From the NCBI GenBank assembly GCA_035610835.1, contig CM069446.1, positions 1,069,001 to 1,133,000 of the forward strand: 64,000 nucleotides of DNA, read 5' to 3'. The stretch is from Ophiura sarsii (Eukaryota; Echinodermata; Ophiuroidea; Amphilepidida; Ophiuridae). Position numbers and translations under genes: made by a program. This document shows, piece after piece, positions 27,701 through 36,700 of this stretch (the stretch's first letter is position 1; the number at the start of each line of letters is the position of its first letter). A model generated the notes under the pieces. That model did not search any database. It was not told the origin of the DNA and worked only from the letters and a program-made list of their open reading frames with translations.

Positions 27701-30700
27701 ATGATTTTGGTGAAATTTTGGAATTTTTAATCAAAAACTGATATTGTTAGGTTGTCTGAAAATTTTTGGCGCCAAAAAGGTGATTTTTGGTCAAAAATGT
27801 AAAAATCACTAATTTTAGTAAAATTTGATACCAAAAATGGATTCTCTGACTCATTTCATTACAAAAAATGTATACTTTTATGTACATCACATTTATAATT
27901 TAAAAGTTACAGTGCTTGATAAATTTGGCGCAAAACAGGGTTGACACCAACCTTAATTATTCGCATTTTGCTGATTTTCTAACTGTTTGCGTGTTTTCAA
28001 ATTTGCGATTTGTAGTTTGATCACATAGACCTACATGCCAAAGAAATCAACTTTTGAGTGTTATTATTTTCGTGATAGCTGATTCGAGCGCAAAATCGGG
28101 AAAATATATGTAATGCAAATATTTCCATGTTTACAGTACTATAGCTTTAGGCATCTGTTAGTATACTCACATGGCAACCTAGAAATCTTCCAGTGATATC
28201 TATATACATGGATACAACTCTTTCTCGACCTTGGCGCATCACAGAACCAACTCTTGTACAGGACAAAATACTCTGTACAAATAACAATGCATGTTAATGT
28301 AAATCACAAGTGTGTATGATGTAGGGTGACAATAAGATTGATTGAACCAGTGGCCACTTTAGATGAACAAGGTCAATGCATCACTCTATATGACCGCTAT
28401 CTTTAAAAATGGCAGACCAAATCAAGGGACTGGGAAAAAAACACGACGAAAAAGTGTGTGTTTACTCGTGGAATTCCATGAGTAATTAACATATATGAAT
28501 CTGCAAACAAATACAGAGCATGCACCAACTGAAATGCCATCTGATTGGTCAACTGAAATGCAGTGCATCAAACGATCGTCTCGCCTCGCCACGGGAGGCA
28601 AATCGTGTGCCCTGTGTACAACGCCTCGTAAAACTATCGGCGCACTGTGGCGTGATGGTGCGTGAATTAGCTCATTTATCAGCGTACACTTTTGTAACTG
28701 TATTTTCCCATTTTGAACACCCTCGTAGGGGCAGTGCGTAAATAGTGAAGACATAAAAGGATATAGTCTACTAACCCTAACCCAAATCTTACCGATTCTT
28801 CCTCTTCTTCATCTTCTCCTTCCGCATTCTCACCACTGGTGATATCATCCATTCCCTGTAGCTTAGGCTTCTTAGCAGGACTCTCAGTAGAATCTTCACC
28901 ATCTGATTCACCTTGATGTTTGAATGTGATATCCCATACTCGCAATTCACTGTCAGCTGAGCCAGTAATCAATCTCTGATCATTGTTGCTCAACACACAG
29001 TCCCACACCTACACACACAAATGGTACAATTCAGAACAACATTGGTCTTGAGTGCAAAATTGTAAAACAGGATGTCACAGAATGATATATACTGTGTTTG
29101 AAAAGTTATTAAATATATAAAAACAACATTGCCTAATATCTGCAATACAGGGTGACCCAATAAAAAGTTTACCAAAATGAAAGTAATATTTTCCCACTTC
29201 CTGTAATTTGATATCTGTGGGTGTTTTTATTTTATTACAAAGAATGGGTAATGGAGCATCTACCTTGACAAAATTATTTATTTTGGTTGGGTGGTTTTCA
29301 AGATATGGCCCATTGAACATTACTTCAGCAAAACTGACTTGTCAATGGAGCTTCACAAACCAGGTTTGGAACCGGCAATAATCGAGTTTTGATGTCTCAC
29401 TTGTGTTCAATCATGCCTTTGCTCCAAGGACAAGTCTGTTTTGTTAAAGCAATGTTCAATAGACCATATCTTGAAAACCACTCAACCAAAATAAATAATT
29501 TTTTCAGGGTAGATGCTCCATTACCCATTCTTTATAATAAAATAAAAACACAGATATCAAATTACAGGAAGTGGAAAACTATCGCTTTCATATTGGGTAA
29601 ACTTTTTATTGGGTCACCCTGTATATAATGGAGAACATGATTCCTACTTACTCTGTCAATTTCAACAAGATATCTCTATCCGTTCTGTGATATGGCATGA
29701 CAATATTGAACATTTGTGGAGACCTGTTTTTCACTTATATATAATGATAAGACAGAGTTTTTAATTATGACCTCCAGATTCAATCAACGTAAAATAATTG
29801 ATCATCATATCAATATCGACACTTCTTCTGTTCTTGCTTCAAAATCTGCTCGGAACTTAGGAATTGTGTTTGATAATAATCTATGTATGGATGTTCAAGT
29901 TCGACGGATATGCCAATCAGTGTATTATCATATACGGAATGTCAATAGTATAAGGAAAATGTTAACATTTGAAACCGCAGCTACTATTGTCCATGCTCTT
30001 ATAACTTCTCGTATTGACAATGGCAATTCTCTTCTTTTTGGCATCACTGATCACTTACTTCACAAACTACAACTTGCTCAAAATGCAGCTGCTCGCGTTC
30101 TCACAAAGACAAGGAAATTCGATCATATCACTCCAATATTGAAAGATCTCCACTGGCTTCCTGTTCGCGAAAGAATTCATTTTAAACTTCTTCTTTTAAC
30201 TTGGAAAGCTTTGCATGGCACTTCACCAACATATATTGCTAATCTTCTTGTACCATATCATTCAAAACGTACTCTCCGGTCCACTGATAAACTTTTACTT
30301 GTTGTTCCACGGACTACTTCTTCATTTGGAGATCGCGCATTTTCGGTTGCTGCACCAACTCTCTGGAACTCACTACCTTATAATTTAAGATGCTGTGATT
30401 CACTTGACTCTTTTAAGAACTTGTTAAAAACAAGATTATTTGACTCAGTTTATAATTGATTTCTTTGTATTATACATATGTACATGTATATATGCACATC
30501 ATCCTTGTTTATGTATTTTTCATGTTAATTTGTATTTTTGTTTTATATGTTTGCGCCTCGGAATAGTTTTACCTAGATTGACGGCGCATTATAAATGCCA
30601 TTATTATTATTATTATTATTTCACTTTCAGTGTATTTCTGTTGATAAAACTCACACCAAACTTTAAAATTGCCTCTTAAGAAAGTATAGTGTGGACATAA

Positions 30701-33700
30701 GTTTCAGTTATTCTATATCTTTTTAGTAGCCAATAGCTGAAAATGGTCGCTTGCCCATTATACCCATCATCCCGAGGGTTTGGAGCCACAAAGCCCTATC
30801 TTCAATGTTACAAGGGTGCACCACATGCACCGGAAGTATATTATAACATGTCAGCTATTACAGATAGTGACATATCATATTTTCATTAGCTGCTTTGAGT
30901 CCCATTAAGTTTTTATCAATTGCTTTTTTAGCATATAAACAGCCCCATATATAAGAAAATGAAAATTTCAACAATAAAAATGAAATTTAAAAATTAAAAA
31001 TTAAAAAATTAAAATAAAAAATAAAAATTTAGGTCGGAATGATTAAGAGGGTCGGGCGGATGAGGACAATCAAACAATTTTGTGGGCCTATTACAACTCC
31101 CAATTATTACAGATACAGCCTTGTGGCACTGACTATTCCTACCTCAGTCCTGTGAGAGAGTAGAGTTTTAAAGCAATGCTGAGTGTCCAGATCCCAGAAC
31201 TTGACAAAGGTGTCTTTAGAACTGAAAAGCAAAACAAAGCAATATAGGAATAAAATCACACTGTAAAAGTGATTTGATTTGATTTATTTTTTCCATTCTT
31301 TTTATTTTTCATTAATCTATACATTGTAATATAACATAATAGCAATAAATTAAACATAAGAGTATCAAGAAGTTACAAATATGAACAAAACATGACTCTA
31401 CCAGCGAACAGCATGTACGACCAATTATCATTAGCTTGAAGATAGATGGCTCATGATCATCATTGGTACATGACCTTCGCAGGTGAATTGACAAACAAAA
31501 CAATAATAATATGGGCTTTCATGTACATGTGTTTTATAAGAAGAATATCAAAACCTACTATTACTCTGTGCTATGCAGGCTTTTGCCAATCTTATGCCAC
31601 ATATTTTCATTATGTCTCAAGATACTAACTCTGATTTGAACTTACAAAACCAAGATTTTTTTTCAAATAAAGAAACATCCCTTATATTATATGCTCTTAG
31701 GTTTTGCTTTTGCCCTTTTAGGAAATCAATCACATGAAGATTTTAGGAGCATACTGCTATAGTTGAATTAATAATTGAACGAAAAATTGAGGAATAGCAT
31801 ACTGCATAAACAATTCCAAGCTGCGTATGCCACGTATGATGCTTAACGCTTAACCCGTACACACTCGCTCGGCATGCTGCATAAGCTCCAAAATATGTAT
31901 GTATCCTCTCGCTAACAGTATTCACATATCTCACATCTGTGTAACCCCTAGTGGAAACTTATATTTGTTCAATAATTAATCAGACTACAGATGAGGTGAC
32001 CTATGATGTAATGTATTTACAAATGGGACACCCTCTGTTGTTTCCCTCCAGGCAGAATATACAGTAAAGTTAATGAAGATTTCTTTCTAATGAATTGTAA
32101 AACTCATTTAGTTTTAGTTTTTTTTGTGAAATGTGATAGCTTATAGCATTCCTAAGCAAGTTTAAAGACAGTTTTGATAACAATTTGCTGTGACACCACA
32201 ATCTAGTTAGAAAACCTGATCTGGCCTATGTAAACTATAGGAACTCTTGCCCGGTGTGTTTTGTCTCAAACCAACAGAGGGCGTCCTAAATGTCAACAAA
32301 TGTCACCTCATCTATAGCTATTATAAGTTGTTTGAAAAGTGATCTTTATCTTGTCAAAAGTTCCTCACAGATTGCGAGAATCTGTCTAGGGATATCTCCT
32401 CAATTCAAAGAGTATGTTGACTGTTTATTTTTCGAGAATCTTTGGCAGAGTGGATTCTCGGACTCTCATCAACTTTCTGCCATGTATGTGTATGAGTTGG
32501 GCTTATAAATGTACAATGACTATTAAAGGGACATTAAGTGATGTTGAAAATTTTATATGCTTAAAAATTTACTTCAGAATTCAAGATGAACATTAAAAAT
32601 TGCCATTATTGATGTTTCTACTAACAACGAGAGCATCAATGATGCAGAAGCTCACTACAAGTTGCGAATTTGTGAAGATTCTGATTCATAAAACATGTCT
32701 ATAATATAGAAACCACTATAATCTGTCCAGCATATGACAAATGATGTAAAGCTCAAATCCATATTATACCTTACATGAAACAAGAATTAGATATAGACCC
32801 TACATGTTCATATATATTATGCATTCACAGTGTAAGCAAATTTGCCCTTCTACATATGCTTCGGTTGAGATTACATAAAATAAAGGTAATTGTGTCATTT
32901 TGGACTGAACATACTATAATAGTGGCATATTTGTTTTATGCTGTGCAAAAGGGCCTGTATCCCGATTTAATTCTGGATACAGGCCCTTTTGCAACAAAAC
33001 AACAATTTCAATGGCTGTTTACAATGAGATGTAGGTCTTTTTGGAAAAAAATGACTTTGTTTCTTAGAAACATGATTTTTCCTTATACATTTCTATATCA
33101 AACTCATTTTTGTAAAAAATGCACCATAGCCCTTTTGCACAAAGCTCTTCAAATATAAAAAATTTAAAATTTAAAAATTTAAAAAAATTTTAAAAAAAAT
33201 TAAAAGTTAAAAAAATATATATATAAAAAAAATAACATAAATAAAAAATTAAAAATTAAAAAAAAATTAAAAAAAATAAAAAAAAAAATAAATAAAATAA
33301 AAATAATAAAAAAAAAAAAATAAATAAATAAATTAAATTAAAAATAAAAAAAAATAAAAAATAACATAAATAAAATTTTAAAAAAGAAAAAAAATGAAAA
33401 TAAAAATAAAAATAATAAAATAAAATAAAATGAAATAAAAATGAAAATGAACATAAAAATGAAAATGAACATAAAAATTAAAATTAAAATTACAAATTAA
33501 AATTAAAATTAAAATTAAAATTAAAATTAAAAATTAAAAATTAAAAATTAAAAATTAAAAATTAAAAATTAAAAATTTAAAATTTAAAATTTAAAATTTA
33601 AAATTTAAAATTTAAAATTTAAAATTTAAAATTTAAAATTTAAAATTTAAAATTAAAAATTAAAAATTAAAAATTAAAAATTAAAAATTAAAAATTAAAA

Positions 33701-36700
33701 ATTAAAAATTAAAAATTAAAAATTAAAAATTAAAAATTAAAAATTAAAAATTAAAAATTAAAAAATTAAAAAATTAAACAATTAAAAATTAAAAATTAAA
33801 AATTAAAAATTAAAAATTAAATTTAAAATTAAAATTAAAAAATATAACAAATAAAATAAATAAATAAATTAACATAGTAAATAAAATTGAAAAAAAAAGA
33901 AATCAAATAAAAAAATAAAAAATATAAATTAAATTATTATTAATATATTAAATAATAATTCGCAGAGAAAAAAAAAAATATTTGTACAGTTTTACCGCCA
34001 TTAATGTTAAACTAAATGAATAATATAATTTATGAAAAATTTTATAGGAAAAAACAAGAAAAGTTAACGCTCCGGGCTGGGCGCGAACTCCCGCGAACGC
34101 TTTCAAAACGATTCCTAGTCGGATGCCCTAACGATTAGGCCATCAATACGGGCTTGAAAATTGATGTGTCAATTTATTAATATACCAAACAGAAGAGCTG
34201 TCGCGTGATTGGTCCAATCTTCCGACTCTGCTACTGACGCTAAATACAATTCTAAATACCTGTCCCGGTAGCTTGGGTCATCGCGGACCAATCGGATTCG
34301 TTGAATCAGAAATTATCAATATTCATGACATACGATGCATAGTTAATTAAATGTTACCATATATGGCAAGGTGACGATACCAAATTTATATAGTAGGTAG
34401 GTCAGTGCGTAGTGTCGAAAATCTAATGATGGAAAATACGATGTATTTGGATGATAAACCACCACTTTAGGACACAGTTTGCCTCAATAAAAGTATGATT
34501 TTTGTACTTTCTCATTAATAAAGTTGATTTTGTTTAACCGAGTCCGAGGGTTAAAGTATACATATTATTTTTTTACTTTAAAACATAACCTGGCGTTTAA
34601 TAGTACAATCTAAATCCTTCGTCCACAAGTTTTATGAATGGCCGACGATACCAAACTGGTGGGGGTAATACAAAATATTACGGCGCGATAAAGCGTGCAA
34701 ATTCAGCATTTTGGCAAGGCAATAGTCGCAAGTTTTACTCATTTTCGCGAGTTTCTAACAGCACCTCATGATGAAAAGCCTTTGAAAACATCAATTTCCA
34801 TTAATTTTGGCCGCTGAAATCGGAGATATAGTTTGAAGAATATATACAGAAGCGATTAACATCAATTAACGAAAAACAACCTCCCCATTTTTCACTTTGA
34901 CGGCTGTATTTTTATTTTACGCTGATTTCGTATCATGAATAATAATGATCTCTAGTAGTTTAACCAATCACAATAAGACAATCACGCTTGCACATCATGA
35001 TACATGCGTGTCATGTGTTAATCAACTTTTCTATTATAGCGTTTTACATGCATTTTCAATACAAATTTGACAACAAAGAAAATAACGCAAAATTGCCTGT
35101 TTTGTCGAATGGCAATCAAGCCCATTTTATAACACATTTATGCGATCATATTGTTTCACTATCTCAAGTACATTTCCCGACAAATACCACTTGGGTGACC
35201 AAGATAAAACCATATTTCATAGTCGCACTTTCCCCTTGACCTTTACCGTGACCTTTCGCATCGAGTCGCTTTAGCTTACTTGTAGTAAGCTAAAAACACA
35301 GCAAAACTTGATTAAAACAATATCATCGCTATTTATTGAAAAACGCCCTCTATGCAAATATGGCTCACGTTATATATCACGCGTACTGCAGGGGAATACT
35401 GTCAGACGTAAAATGCTCGTCCCGGCTGTACGAGCATTTTTTGAATCGGCATTTTCTTGTACAAAGAGGGCTGATTTTTCTTAATCCTTATAGGTGTAAG
35501 TTCATACATGTAATACAATTATAAAAATAAACTAATCCTAGTTTTTATCATAATTGAGGGCGCAGCCTCCAACACATCTCTTAGTGTCCCTTTAAACCTT
35601 ACCTTGTTACAAGTATATTGTGCTCTGTCATAAACACACACTGTGTAATGATACCCTTATGACCTTTGAGGCGAAACAGACCGCTCTCGTTGACAACATC
35701 CCACACAATCACATCTGTGTCCTAAAGAAATGTTTTAAAGAAATGATATAAATATAAATTAGTAATGTATTTTAGTGAATGAATTTTGTCACATTTGGTT
35801 CATTTGTTACTCTTGGCAAATTATATCCCTTTCATAAACTATTCAGTTGACCATTGACCCTGAAACCTTATCATGGAAAAGAATACAACATCAGTGGAGT
35901 AACTAGCTTTTTTCCAGGGGGCAGGGGGGGTATTTCAGATGGAGCTACCATTATGGTGGGTAAGTGCAATAGAGAATAACAAGTTCACAGGGGGTCAAGA
36001 GTGAAGGGGTCAAGGGGGGGGGGGGGGGGTCAAGAGAGGTTGCCCCCCCCCCCCCCCCCCCCCCCCCACCACACCTCTGATTAACTGGTGTTGCCAATGT
36101 ACATCATGAAAAATGTTGCAATGCAATTAACATTTTAAAATGTTAATTGCGTTGCAACTTTTTAAAAATTGTTTTACCTTAGACCCTGATACCAATCTGA
36201 GCGCCTGCTTATCAAAACTCAATGCTGTTACTGCTGATTTGTGTCCGCTGAAAGAGACGTTCATCTCTCCGGTTACGACATTAAAGAGACTAATGCTGCC
36301 ATCTGCATATCCAACAGCCAATGTGTTGCCATGGTTACTCTTGGTCAGAGCTGTTACTTCATGCTTGCCTCCTTGCAAGACCAGGATCTGTAATGTAAAA
36401 ATATCAAGTTTTGGAAAGATAAATTAGACATTATGAATGATATCAATAAATTAAGCCATAGTTTATTGTCACATCAATAGTGTCACCAGGATCCTATTGC
36501 ATAAAACTTAACACTTTCCACGCGGCAGGCGGCTGCAGACGACATTACAAAATTTCACAAAATGTTTGAAAAATGTCAAAATTATTTAATTTCATTACCA
36601 TATTTAGAATCACCATGAGAAATGCATTGACATAAGTACAAACAGGCCTAGTATTGAGTCAGTAATCCTTGAGATAGACTTTGAAAATTGGGAAAGGTTT

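Larger units (their letters stand above)
32523..35595. mobile_element. 3.07-kb TTAA-flanked element of family 3 with nested repeats
   Basis: Ends TTAAAGGGACATTAAGTGAT and the complement TTAAAGGGACACTAAGAGAT, related to family 3 (36751). It contains a Y-like copy of the 2215-3130 repeat (32615-33150), an 800-bp AT-only tract, a tRNA-like sequence and the uninterrupted 34637-35300 repeat. Its right end abuts WDR3 exon 3. Confidence 0.75.

Noticed and set aside
35899..36080. Possible hAT MITE beginning CAGTGGAGTAACTAG
   Set aside because: No matching inverted end or 8-bp duplication could be found at the other side.
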